Origin: a virus
Length of the DNA stretch: 25,025 bases
Strand: one strand, 5' to 3'
IMG/VR virus record: IMGVR_UViG_3300030106_001208
Span: 1-25,025 of that record
In this document: piece after piece, positions 1-5,572 of the stretch
Position numbering within the stretch: position 1 is the first letter of the stretch
Layout of the letters: each line of letters starts with the position of its first letter
Program-made: the position numbers and the translations under genes
The notes under the pieces: model-generated
What the model was told of the DNA's origin: nothing
What the model saw: only the letters and a program-made list of their open reading frames with translations
Databases searched by the model: none

Positions 1-461
1 ATCTTAGAGTTAGGAAAGGTATCTTGTATCTTATCAAGATCATCCTGTAAAGTATCTTGAACTTTATCCTGTTGCTTGACAGCACTATACATTTCTTCTG
101 CTGATGCGTATTCACCGCCATGCAATCCTATACTTGATAAAGCTCTACCGATTGCAGAACTTTCACACACTTCTACAGCAGATGTTTTAGTAATATGTGT
201 TGCTGCTCTTACTTCTTCAGCAAGCCCTGAGCCTATCACTTTATTATTAGCATCAATGATCTTTGCTTGAACTCGTACAACATTCTCATCTATATGTAGA
301 ACAGTTGTATCTATACCAAGGTTGAGTCCATAATGCCTTCTAAATATTTCAACTCTATCTTTGACCATTAAATATTTCTTATTACCTTTTACTTTTACAC
401 CAGCAGTAGCAGTTACTTTATCTGCTTCAGCCATTACTTGTTTGTGATCTATATTAGTCAT
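1..461 (-). CDS. Probable single-strand annealing protein (Rad52/ERF-like), 3' end cut off by window
   Basis: Reads leftward from an ATG at 459-461, preceded by an AGGG ribosome site, and stays open to the window edge, giving about 153 residues. Residues 88-118 contain the run KTSAVEVCESSAIGRALSSI followed by GLHGGEYASAEEM. This closely resembles the signature TSA-E-CETSAIGRAL...G...SA-EE of phage single-strand DNA annealing/binding proteins that I associate with the Rad52/ERF group. Before it lies a YLMVKDRVEIFRRHYG segment typical of the same family. Such proteins coat and anneal ssDNA during phage recombination and usually pair with an exonuclease, and a PD-(D/E)XK nuclease is encoded just upstream in the same operon. 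The ATG overlaps the upstream gene by 8 nt. The family name is from memory of motifs; the C-terminus is outside the window. Confidence 0.55.
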   Translation of the reverse strand, partial: MTNIDHKQVMAEADKVTATAGVKVKGNKKYLMVKDRVEIFRRHYGLNLGIDTTVLHIDENVVRVQAKIIDANNKVIGSGLAEEVRAATHITKTSAVEVCESSAIGRALSSIGLHGGEYASAEEMYSAVKQQDKVQDTLQDDLDKIQDTFPNSK

Positions 462-630
462 ATAACCCTGCCCAATCTAGGTACACACAGCCCATCAGAT
501 AACCAAGCGTAAGTAACACACCTGCAAAGCAAAGCATTTTGATAACATAGTATGTACCTCTATGCTTGCGATGTATGGTTGTAATATTAATATGATCTCG
601 TATGAGATTATGATTTAATTTACGTTTCAT
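454..630 (-). CDS. Small single-pass membrane protein
   Basis: A 58-residue protein. A longer reading from an ATG at 642 exists, but only the ATG at 630 has a good ribosome site: GGAGGG at 635-640 lies just upstream of it, while nothing suitable precedes 642. The ATG at 630 also forms an ATGA overlap with the stop of the upstream exonuclease gene, which suggests translational coupling. The N-terminal half is basic and polar (many K, R, H, N). The second half holds one hydrophobic segment of about 20 residues (from YYVIKMLCFAG to YLMGCVYL), ending in a short acidic tail. No family is recognised. It sits between a nuclease and an annealing protein, so a holin role is not favoured by position, though size and topology alone would permit one. 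Confidence 0.6.
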   Translation of the reverse strand: MKRKLNHNLIRDHINITTIHRKHRGTYYVIKMLCFAGVLLTLGYLMGCVYLDWAGLYD

Positions 631-1571
631 TCTACCCTCCATATTTTTTTTGCATTAAGTAAAACTTCTGGGTTCATGTCATTCCAACCAAACAACCCAT
701 TCCATTGAGGATCGCACAAGCGTAAGACATCTTCTATGTTATCTGCTGCTTTGAGCAATCTCTCTCTTCTTTGACAACTCTCAAAAATTAGTTGTAAAGA
801 TTCTTGTAACTCATCCTCGGTAGGAGAAAATGTTTTATACCCACTTCTGTTTGCATACACAATGGTTGGCATTTTTTTTGTTAGATGATAATATCCTGCT
901 ATCTGTGTCATGTGTGCAGCTCTGATACTAGAGGGTAAACTATTTGATCTAGGAGCTTCATGCACGTTACTAGTCCATTGTGTTTTCAACTCTATACATT
1001 GACTATAATCAGGCTTGCCATTGTAAGGCAGCTCACACTTTGGTAAGTCTCCAAACAAATCTACTTCGCCTTCTAATCTATTAAGTCTATGTTGCTTTTG
1101 TGCATCAAGCAATCCTTCAATAGCATGATTGAATACAAGCTCTAACTCAGTATGTGTTCCTTGATCAGACTTTCTCCATTGCATCTCGCCTTTAATTTCT
1201 TTCTCAGCAAATTGACTTTCTAATTTATATTGTATTTCTATCTTTTCTTTTTCTTTATCTCGCCAACTAGGGCTTTCATATTCTTGCAATCTTTCTTTTG
1301 CATACTTCAAAGCATCAGCAAGAGATACATCTTCAAGTAAATGTTTATCGCAAGCTTCTTGAACTGTTGTGCCTGCGTGCATTTTAGTATTTACAATTTT
1401 GTATTTATCTATTGTTGCTAGTGCTAAATCTCTGTCTCCATCAGTCTCCCCTTTAACAATACCCCATGCTTTTTCTACTCTAGGTCTTATAATTAGTTTG
1501 TCATAAAATGTTTTTGCATCGCTTACAGCAGGATTGCTATGATGGTTGTAAGTTTTATTCCATTGACTCAT
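627..1571 (-). CDS. PD-(D/E)XK exonuclease (RecB/Cas4-like)
   Basis: A 314-residue protein with the motifs of the RecB/Cas4-type PD-(D/E)XK nuclease fold in the right order. A G-T-x-V motif I segment lies near residue 68 (HAGTTVQEACDKHLL). The catalytic core is at 186-197, with D188, E194 and K196 in GKPDY...IELKT. The QxxxY motif is at 223-227 (QIAGYY). Lambda-type and RecB-type phage exonucleases resect dsDNA ends so that an annealing protein can load, and the probable annealing protein is encoded downstream in the same operon. The start ATG (1569-1571) has no Shine-Dalgarno. With the proposed minus-strand -10 at 1581-1586 the mRNA would be nearly leaderless. The N-terminal about 60 residues are unassigned. 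Nuclease fold confident; exact substrate inferred from context. Confidence 0.75.
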   Translation of the reverse strand: MSQWNKTYNHHSNPAVSDAKTFYDKLIIRPRVEKAWGIVKGETDGDRDLALATIDKYKIVNTKMHAGTTVQEACDKHLLEDVSLADALKYAKERLQEYESPSWRDKEKEKIEIQYKLESQFAEKEIKGEMQWRKSDQGTHTELELVFNHAIEGLLDAQKQHRLNRLEGEVDLFGDLPKCELPYNGKPDYSQCIELKTQWTSNVHEAPRSNSLPSSIRAAHMTQIAGYYHLTKKMPTIVYANRSGYKTFSPTEDELQESLQLIFESCQRRERLLKAADNIEDVLRLCDPQWNGLFGWNDMNPEVLLNAKKIWRVE

Positions 1572-1624
1572 ACTGTTATATGTATAATATATCTAGTATA
1601 TGGTCAACAAGATATATACATGAT
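1572..1624. promoter_or_regulatory. Divergent promoter/operator region
   Basis: This is a 53-nt gap between the leftward exonuclease operon and the rightward Cro-like gene. On the minus strand a sigma70-like pair can be seen: TTGACC (plus-strand 1602-1607) and TATACA (1581-1586), 15 bp apart, slightly short. A plus-strand TATAAT lies at 1583-1588 but lacks a well-spaced -35 (TTGACT at 1563-1568 is only 14 bp away). A perfect 7-bp inverted repeat, ATATATC (1587-1593) and GATATAT (1611-1617), flanks the minus -35. This is the expected place for an operator bound by the neighbouring Cro-like protein. The assignment is by inspection only; the region is very AT-rich, so chance matches to -10 boxes are likely. 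Confidence 0.45.
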
Positions 1625-1831
1625 ATGAAACTAAACGATTACAGATTACAAAAGAATTGGTCTTATGGTCAACTTGCTATGATGACCGGAGCATCTCATG
1701 CAACTGTTGTAAGGCGTTGGTGTTTGCCACTTACACACAAAAATAGTATGATACCTGATAAGAAATTTATGTTACAAATAGTAAAACTTACAAATGGAGA
1801 GGTACAGCCTAACGATTTTTATTTTGAATGA
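1625..1831 (+). CDS. Cro/XRE-type helix-turn-helix regulator
   Basis: A 68-residue protein. The frame is open upstream to 1508, but the upstream part overlaps the exonuclease and does not look like protein; the ATG at 1625 gives a typical compact Cro-like length. Residues 1-30 form MKLNDYRLQKNWSYGQLAMM followed by TGASHATVVRRWC. This matches the usual L-x-x-Y-R......S..QLA...G.S..TV.RW helix-turn-helix of small phage XRE/Cro regulators. The C-terminus (IVKLTNGEVQPNDFYFE) matches the common ending ITGG-V-PNDF of that family. It lies directly beside the divergent control region and probably represses one or both promoters there. No clear Shine-Dalgarno is visible. The protein suggests an early-gene switch, but no integrase or CI partner is present in the window to show lysogeny. 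Confidence 0.7.
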   Translation: MKLNDYRLQKNWSYGQLAMMTGASHATVVRRWCLPLTHKNSMIPDKKFMLQIVKLTNGEVQPNDFYFE

Positions 1832-1864
1832 TGTTAGTTGTCTGAAAGTGTCAAAGGTGATTCG

Positions 1865-2116
1865 ATGAGCCAGTATCATATATTTAGAAAAAGCAACAAC
1901 TGGAATTTGATTGCTTTTAAAAGACCAAATGGCAAGCAATGGGTAGAGATAGAACAAGATATTATTATACAAGCAAGACAAGATTATGACAGAGGGCATA
2001 TAGATATGTCTCAAAAGAAAACTAGCGATGGATTTACGCACTTGTTAATTAAAAAAACGCAAGACATGATGAACAAACCAAAGAAGCGTAAACCTTACTT
2101 TGGAAAGGGGCAGTAA
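1865..2116 (+). CDS. Hypothetical protein, basic C-terminus
   Basis: An 83-residue protein of no recognised family. A TTG at 1838 could extend it by nine codons, but the ATG at 1865 is preceded by AAAGG at 1853-1857 with good spacing and is preferred. The sequence is polar, with a Trp-rich start (NNWNLIAFKRPNGKQW) that resembles a small beta-hairpin, and it ends in a lysine-rich tail (KPKKRKPYFGKG) that could contact nucleic acid. Its TAA stop overlaps the next ATG by one base (TAATG), so it is probably in one operon with the methyltransferase downstream. Function unknown. Confidence 0.6.
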   Translation: MSQYHIFRKSNNWNLIAFKRPNGKQWVEIEQDIIIQARQDYDRGHIDMSQKKTSDGFTHLLIKKTQDMMNKPKKRKPYFGKGQ

Positions 2117-2286
2117 TGAAGTATGAGATAGTTATAACCTTGCATTCAAACAGAAAGCCTACGCTATCAGAGTTAAACGACTTTCTCTTTTGCAAAATAC
2201 GAGACAAGGATCTTAGGTACACGATCAATACCAAAGCAGACCCTATGCAACTAACAAAGGAAAGCAATGACAAGAAGCCAACATGA
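2116..2286 (+). CDS. Small hypothetical protein
   Basis: A 56-residue reading frame starting at the ATG that overlaps the upstream stop by one base (TAATG). A purine-rich ribosome site (AAAGGGG, 2104-2110) lies just upstream. The first residues (MKYEIVITLHS) look like a beta-strand followed by a helix (PTLSELNDFL), then a basic, charged end. The frame fills exactly the space between two better-supported genes and overlaps the methyltransferase start by 20 nt, as expected for compact phage operons. No family is recognised; the evidence is position, start signals and frame continuity. Confidence 0.5.
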   Translation: MKYEIVITLHSNRKPTLSELNDFLFCKIRDKDLRYTINTKADPMQLTKESNDKKPT

Positions 2287-2797
2287 CTACTACCCTACGC
2301 CCTATAGTATCGTAGATACTGTTGTAAAGCTCATAGACGAGCATTGGGATGTCGATAGGATATGGGAACCCTGTGCAGGTGATATGCGTTTCAGCAACGC
2401 TCTAGGCAGGAATAATAGGCAAGTCATATCTACGGACATCAGAACCAACCAGAACTTCTACTGGTACAAGGAAGCCCTAGCCCCGGCACTAGTAACTAAC
2501 CCACCATTTAAAAGCATACGGGAGTTCATAGACCATGCCTTTGCTATCGGAGTGCAGAAGATGGCATTGGTATGCCCGGAGCGTCTATGGTCATGCGGTA
2601 GAGGGTATGCACAATGGCACAGGCACAGACCCTCGCAATGGATTAACTTGACGTGGAGAGAGGACTATCTCGGTAAGGGTGGCAAGCCGGATAGAGCGTT
2701 GGCTATTGCAGTATGGAACAGTCCGCATACAGAGCATTGCCAGTATCAGGTGTTGGATAAACTAACGAAGCAAGGAGATATTTATGAGACTCTCTAG
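2267..2797 (+). CDS. DNA adenine-type methyltransferase (orphan)
   Basis: A 176-residue class I SAM-dependent methyltransferase. After a DYYPTP start typical of phage DNA methylases comes motif I, EPCAGD (residues 34-39), for SAM binding. An acidic strand follows (VISTDI, 52-57), then catalytic motif IV, NPPF (78-81). NPPF/NPPY is the active-site signature of enzymes that methylate the exocyclic amino group of adenine (or N4 of cytosine). The protein is short and has no obvious target-recognition domain, so the recognised sequence cannot be predicted. A ribosome site AAAGGA (2256-2261) precedes the ATG. No restriction endonuclease lies nearby, so self-protection of phage DNA or regulation is likelier than a restriction-modification pair. 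Confidence 0.72.
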   Translation: MTRSQHDYYPTPYSIVDTVVKLIDEHWDVDRIWEPCAGDMRFSNALGRNNRQVISTDIRTNQNFYWYKEALAPALVTNPPFKSIREFIDHAFAIGVQKMALVCPERLWSCGRGYAQWHRHRPSQWINLTWREDYLGKGGKPDRALAIAVWNSPHTEHCQYQVLDKLTKQGDIYETL

Positions 2798-3287
2798 AGA
2801 GCTAACTAGAGTGGCTGCAAGGGTTAGCATACCACATACTTCTTTTTGTTTTAAAAGGGAAGCTACTAGAGTGTTACTCTCTAGTAAGCTCTCTAGAGAG
2901 TATGAACTTGAAAAAAGCTCTGTCAAGAGGGAAAATGCAAACCCTAGTAAAACTAGGCTCGGCAAGGATATAAAAACAATCGGTGTGAATGTGCAAAAGG
3001 AGAGAGATAATCAAAAGAGCGAATCACTTGAGGATAAAGCAACTGATGTTCAAAGATTGTTAGCTAAGACTAGCAAGCGTATGAATGCTAACTATAGGTA
3101 CGCAGTAAAGAAGCGATACCAGATGGATGATTTAGAGTGGAGATTGCAACGTATCTTTAAAAGATTGGAGCGACAATCTAGCAGGCAGACGTATCTTGAT
3201 ACAGTCAAGAGTGTTCGCAGATTGGATCGCAAGCATCAATTTATTTTTGTAAACAACTATGAGGAGTTATGGTCAATAAAAGGTTGA
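2784..3287 (+). CDS. Basic hypothetical protein
   Basis: A 167-residue protein rich in Arg, Lys and Ser, with no recognised family. The start is well supported: AAGGAG at 2772-2777, six bases before the ATG, overlapping the methyltransferase end by 14 nt. The first 45 residues are encoded by DNA full of CTAG palindromes, and the peptide repeats an LSRE motif (near residues 3-6 and again near 37-40). Residues 95-167 are strongly charged and probably helical (for example YRYAVKKRYQMDDLEWRLQR), consistent with nucleic-acid binding. The gene overlaps the DUF6362-like gene downstream. The reading is confident as a gene; the function is unknown. Confidence 0.6.
   Translation: MRLSRELTRVAARVSIPHTSFCFKREATRVLLSSKLSREYELEKSSVKRENANPSKTRLGKDIKTIGVNVQKERDNQKSESLEDKATDVQRLLAKTSKRMNANYRYAVKKRYQMDDLEWRLQRIFKRLERQSSRQTYLDTVKSVRRLDRKHQFIFVNNYEELWSIKG
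2789..2901. repeat. Cluster of CTCTCTAGAGAG palindromes within a coding region
   Basis: ACTCTCTAGAGAGC (2789-2802) and its exact reverse complement GCTCTCTAGAGAGT (2888-2901) bracket a 113-nt segment. Each arm is itself built on the 12-bp palindrome CTCTCTAGAGAG. Between them ACTAGAGTG occurs twice (2805-2813 and 2865-2873), and a further ACTAGAG...CTCTAGT inverted repeat covers 2865-2885. The arms could pair as a long hairpin or act as two separate palindromic protein-binding sites. They lie at the very start of an open reading frame, just behind its ribosome site, so either structure could affect its translation or transcription through the operon. Confidence 0.6.
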
Positions 3288-3694
3288 TGTCTATGAACTG
3301 GGATATGCCCAACATAGATCGTTTATTTAAAGAAGCAGCAGTAACGCTGTATCACTTACCACCTGTTGTTAAAAGAAGGCAGTATAATTCTACATGGCCT
3401 AACTATGCTTTGGCAAATGCTTGGAGCGGATATGGTTGGGAGAAGGAAGTAAAGATTACACCAACTACGGATGATATAACTCGGTTAGAGTTTGCTCTGG
3501 AGATAGGGTGGGAGCTAGAGAAGGATGATAGGCAGATTATATGGCATACTGTTATGAGTGCAGTCAACAGAGAGCGTGGCCCTCGATGGAAGTATCTATC
3601 CAAGCGGTTTCATTGTGATCCTAGAAGTGTAAAGGGTAAGTATGAGAAAGCCCTTATCAAAGCATACTATCTTATCAAAGGGCTTCAGAGTTAA
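3269..3694 (+). CDS. DUF6362-like phage helix-turn-helix protein
   Basis: A protein of up to 141 residues. The pattern (FKEAAVTLYHLPPVVKRRQY, then STWP, then AYGWE-like SGYGWEKE, then a C-terminal WKYLSKRFHCDPRSVKGKYEKAL) matches what I recall of the phage family DUF6362. That family has a conserved RLPPV...STWPE...WE...A.DRM....WL core and a sigma-region-4-like helix-turn-helix at the end. The DNA-binding end suggests a regulatory or packaging-linked role. Starts at 3269, 3287 (overlapping the previous TGA as TGATG) or 3293 are possible; GAGGAG sits only two bases before 3269, while AAAAGG (3278-3283) fits 3293 better. It ends two bases before the convergent gene's stop. Confidence 0.55.
   Translation: MVNKRLMSMNWDMPNIDRLFKEAAVTLYHLPPVVKRRQYNSTWPNYALANAWSGYGWEKEVKITPTTDDITRLEFALEIGWELEKDDRQIIWHTVMSAVNRERGPRWKYLSKRFHCDPRSVKGKYEKALIKAYYLIKGLQS
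3648..3685. repeat. Inverted repeat with internal direct repeat at the convergent gene end
   Basis: AAGCCCTT (3648-3655) and AAGGGCTT (3678-3685) are exact reverse complements separated by 22 nt. CTTATCAAAG occurs twice as a direct repeat (3653-3662 and 3671-3680). The element lies in the last codons of the plus-strand gene, next to the minus-strand gene's stop at 3697. It could act as a bidirectional transcription barrier, but no U-tract follows immediately; the first T run is at 3705-3711. Confidence 0.35.
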
Positions 3695-3696
3695 GT

Positions 3697-4032
3697 TTAA
3701 ATATCTTTTTTAATAAAGTTACCACATTCATCAAAACAATTATTCCAATCTTCTATATCAGTTAAATGTTTGAAATGTTTATTAATAGCTATAACTGTAT
3801 ACCTTGATGATGTATATCTTGATCCATCTGGATCGCCTATTGGCATAGCCCAATGTGGTTGCGACCAATACCATGCTTCATAATATAAAGACCTTAAAGC
3901 ATTGTTATAAACCTTCTCTACAAATATATTTTTTTTAGTTTCTTTAATTAAATTTGGAAAAGTTCTATTCTCTTCTCTTGATACATCAAGGTAATCAAAG
4001 TATAGAAGTTTAGGTAATTTTATTAATTGCAT
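3697..4032 (-). CDS. Hypothetical protein
   Basis: A 111-residue protein starting at the ATG at 4032, which overlaps the upstream stop as TGATG; a GTG at 4035 directly before it is an alternative. AAGGAG lies six to nine bases upstream on the minus strand, a good ribosome site for either. The sequence is rich in aromatic residues (YYEAWYWSQPHWAM) and has a PIGDPDGSRYTSSRYTVI stretch, which looks like a small globular soluble protein. No family is recognised. It is the last of three overlapping minus-strand genes and ends two bases from the convergent gene. Confidence 0.55.
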   Translation of the reverse strand: MQLIKLPKLLYFDYLDVSREENRTFPNLIKETKKNIFVEKVYNNALRSLYYEAWYWSQPHWAMPIGDPDGSRYTSSRYTVIAINKHFKHLTDIEDWNNCFDECGNFIKKDI

Positions 4033-4235
4033 CACGCAACTCTCCTTAATACTTTTATAGATAAACCATTGTTGACCATACCGCAGTATATGTCGTTAGC
4101 GTATCTACGCTCTGCTATATGATTATCTTTGCCATAGCTTTCAGCTACATGATAGTTCCACCAGTCAAGAGCTTGATTGCTCTTGAGATGGAATTTACAT
4201 AGCGAACCATAATCAGTTATTAGTACATCTATCAT
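4032..4235 (-). CDS. Small hypothetical protein
   Basis: A 67-residue protein with no recognised family. AGAGGTG upstream of the ATG at 4235 is a good ribosome site, and the ATG overlaps the upstream TAA by one base (TAATG). The middle (ALDWWNYHVAESYG, then NHIAERRYANDIYCGMV) is amphipathic and rich in aromatic residues. It is the middle gene of a three-gene minus-strand unit driven from about 4745. The tight overlaps on both sides support it as a true gene; the function is unknown. Confidence 0.55.
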   Translation of the reverse strand: MIDVLITDYGSLCKFHLKSNQALDWWNYHVAESYGKDNHIAERRYANDIYCGMVNNGLSIKVLRRVA

Positions 4236-4717
4236 TATGCACCTCTTTTCTTTTCAAGCTCTGCTATTCTTTCAGCAACGATAGCCATTTCTTTTGTTAC
4301 TAGATCCTTGTAAGCATCAAAGCCACCATCGAATATAACTTCATGTCTTTGTGTTTTCTCATCAAAGTTTGGTAACCATGCTTCTACTTCTATATTTACA
4401 TACCCAGCATCATTAAAAGATACTTCATAATGATACTCTCTATCAGAATGAGCAACAGGATCTTCTATCAATTCATAAACTGGTTCTTCTGAACGATATT
4501 GAGATGCTTCGTACTTATGGCTCATTATCATGTTAACAAACTTTTTAAAGTGTGGATGCTCTATTGATCTGGTAGCATTCTTGTTTGCATGGCTATAAGC
4601 TTCTGCTAAAGCTAGCTGTATAGTTTGTCCTGCTTCAGCTATGTAACCATCATAGTGTCTATAAAAGTGAATAACTGAATTATCTGTTCTTATTGTTAAT
4701 GTACTTCTTGTACTCAT
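4235..4717 (-). CDS. Phage protein of the 'STRS-x-h-YRHxDGY' type, function unknown
   Basis: A 160-residue protein. The frame is open to 4801, but the ATG at 4717 is chosen because GGAGGT precedes it and a promoter (-35 TTGACA, -10 TATTTA) lies inside the longer reading. The mature start, MSTRSTLTIRTDN then HFYRHYDGYIAEAG, resembles a widespread small phage/plasmid family that begins MgtRs...v...iYrHwDGYpe. Those proteins have no established biochemical role known to me. The C-terminal half is acidic and ends in a short helix (VTKEMAIVAERIAELEKKRG). It is the first gene of the minus-strand trio. Confidence 0.6.
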   Translation of the reverse strand: MSTRSTLTIRTDNSVIHFYRHYDGYIAEAGQTIQLALAEAYSHANKNATRSIEHPHFKKFVNMIMSHKYEASQYRSEEPVYELIEDPVAHSDREYHYEVSFNDAGYVNIEVEAWLPNFDEKTQRHEVIFDGGFDAYKDLVTKEMAIVAERIAELEKKRGA

Positions 4718-4748
4718 TGTATTTATACCTCCATTAGTTATACCTACA

Positions 4749-4776
4749 TAAATAGCACAATGACACTTACTGTCAA
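4749..4776 (-). promoter_or_regulatory. Sigma70-type promoter of the minus-strand trio
   Basis: On the minus strand TTGACA (plus-strand 4771-4776) is a consensus -35. TATTTA (4749-4754) lies 16 bp away and is preceded by TGC, giving an extended -10. Transcription would start about 25 nt before the ATG at 4717, leaving room for the GGAGGT ribosome site. An inverted repeat TGACA-N5-TGTCA (4761-4775) overlaps the -35, so a repressor could bind there. Confidence 0.6.
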
Positions 4777-4830
4777 GGTATTTATATTTAGTTGTTGCCA
4801 ATGTATCGAAAAGCCTTTATGAATAGGTAA

Positions 4831-4899
4831 AATAAGCAAAACTTTGCTTATTGGGGCAGGTGTACCTCTATTAATACTAATCAATTTATCCTGCCCTAA
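4831..4899. repeat. Nested inverted repeats in the divergent gap before terS
   Basis: AATAAGCAAA (4831-4840) and TTTGCTTATT (4843-4852) form a perfect 10-bp inverted repeat with a 2-nt centre, more like a protein-binding palindrome than an RNA hairpin. Next to it TTGGGGCAGG (4851-4860) pairs with CCTGCCCTAA (4890-4899) at nine of ten positions across a 29-nt loop. The whole lies 18 to 86 nt before the terS ATG and about 55 nt upstream of the leftward promoter. It is the natural control point between early and late genes. No convincing plus-strand promoter could be drawn here. Confidence 0.45.
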
Positions 4900-4916
4900 C
4901 TATGAAATGATTCGCT

Positions 4917-5330
4917 ATGAGTATTGTAACTAAAGAAGTAATGGAACAGATTGCTGATGAACTGGCTATGGGTAAGTCTCTTGTAAAGATCTGCAAGAGC
5001 AAGAAGATGCCAAGCTACAGGTCTATCACTAATGCTGTGCGTAAGGATGATGAGCTGTGGGAGATCTATCGTAGAGGTAGAGTGCAGCAGGCTGAGTTCT
5101 ATGGAGATCACATTATAGATCTTGCAACCTCTCAGTTGCCAATGAATATGGATCCACGCTTTATGAATGCAGAGGTGCAGCGTAGAAGGCTTGAGGTAGA
5201 TAGTCTGAAGTGGACACTAGGTAGAATACAGCCTTGGGGTTTGAAGGATAAGAAAGAGGAAGCAGGGAATACAGGAGCGATTACTCTGAGTTGGAGTAAT
5301 GGTAATGTCGAGGTGAAGGAGCAGGAATAG
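4917..5330 (+). CDS. terS: Terminase small subunit
   Basis: A 137-residue protein. Its first half has the usual DNA-binding layout of phage TerS: a helical start (VMEQIADELAMGKSLVKICK), then MPSYRSITNAVRKDDELWEI as the helix-turn-helix, and then RRGRVQQAEFYGDHIIDLA, a linker helix common in this family. A DSLKWTLGRIQP segment further on also recurs in TerS proteins. TerS recognises the packaging site and loads the large subunit. The gene opens the late plus-strand cassette. No Shine-Dalgarno precedes the ATG at 4917; an internal ATG at 4941 has a weak one (AAAGAAG). The identity is supported by motifs and by the terminase large subunit downstream. Confidence 0.8.
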   Translation: MSIVTKEVMEQIADELAMGKSLVKICKSKKMPSYRSITNAVRKDDELWEIYRRGRVQQAEFYGDHIIDLATSQLPMNMDPRFMNAEVQRRRLEVDSLKWTLGRIQPWGLKDKKEEAGNTGAITLSWSNGNVEVKEQE

Positions 5331-5572
5331 TGTGTGTGATAAAGGGGCTGTCATTGCCGAGCTACGCACGAGTCAACCCCAAGAAGCTTAGATTTCTGGG
5401 GCTTTGCTAGTGGTAACGGGTTTGTTACCCGTACAATAATGCTAGTTTTCTGTGGGTTTGCGTGTGCAGGGTGTACATATAGTGCTGCTGTTTTGCAAAA
5501 CTGTGACCCCCACGCCCCCCAAAAACGACTGGCCGCCTGCTATAGCGTATAATAGAGAGAGAGGAGAGTGTC
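5331..5572. other. Structured intergenic region between terS and terL (candidate packaging/control region)
   Basis: This 242-nt gap has no convincing gene. It holds a hairpin at 5377-5401 (CCCCA/TGGGG plus GAA/TTC with one bulged A). Two mutually exclusive stems overlap at 5412-5432: GGTAAC/GTTACC at 5412-5429 or ACGGGT/ACCCGT at 5416-5432. A 12-bp palindrome GTTTTGCAAAAC covers 5490-5501. A C-rich tract (CCCCCACGCCCCCC) covers 5507-5520, and a TATAAT box lies at 5548-5553. Such a long gap is unusual in this tightly packed cassette. Being between the terminase genes, it could hold a cos or pac site; that is inference. Confidence 0.4.
5525..5553 (+). promoter_or_regulatory. Possible promoter before terL
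   Basis: A perfect TATAAT (5548-5553) is followed eight bases later by the terL ribosome site GAGGAG (5561-5566). The hexamer 17 bp upstream (ACGACT, 5525-5530) shares only the central GAC with a -35 consensus. Initiation near 5560 would leave almost no leader, so this may be either a weak promoter or a chance match. Confidence 0.3.

Noticed and set aside
76-270. A 64-residue plus-strand frame near the left edge
   Set aside because: It is antisense to the probable annealing protein, whose conserved motifs read clearly on the minus strand.
454-642. Holin assignment for the small membrane protein
   Set aside because: It has one hydrophobic segment and suitable size, but sits in a recombination operon with no endolysin nearby, so the function is left open.
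1508-1624. N-terminal extension of the Cro-like gene to 107 residues
   Set aside because: The extra 39 residues overlap the exonuclease start and the divergent control region, and are rich in Cys/Tyr without family similarity; the ATG at 1625 gives the normal size.
5331-5572. A tRNA gene in the terS-terL gap
   Set aside because: The hairpins do not assemble into a cloverleaf; no T-arm GTTCRA-type sequence or 7-bp acceptor stem was found.
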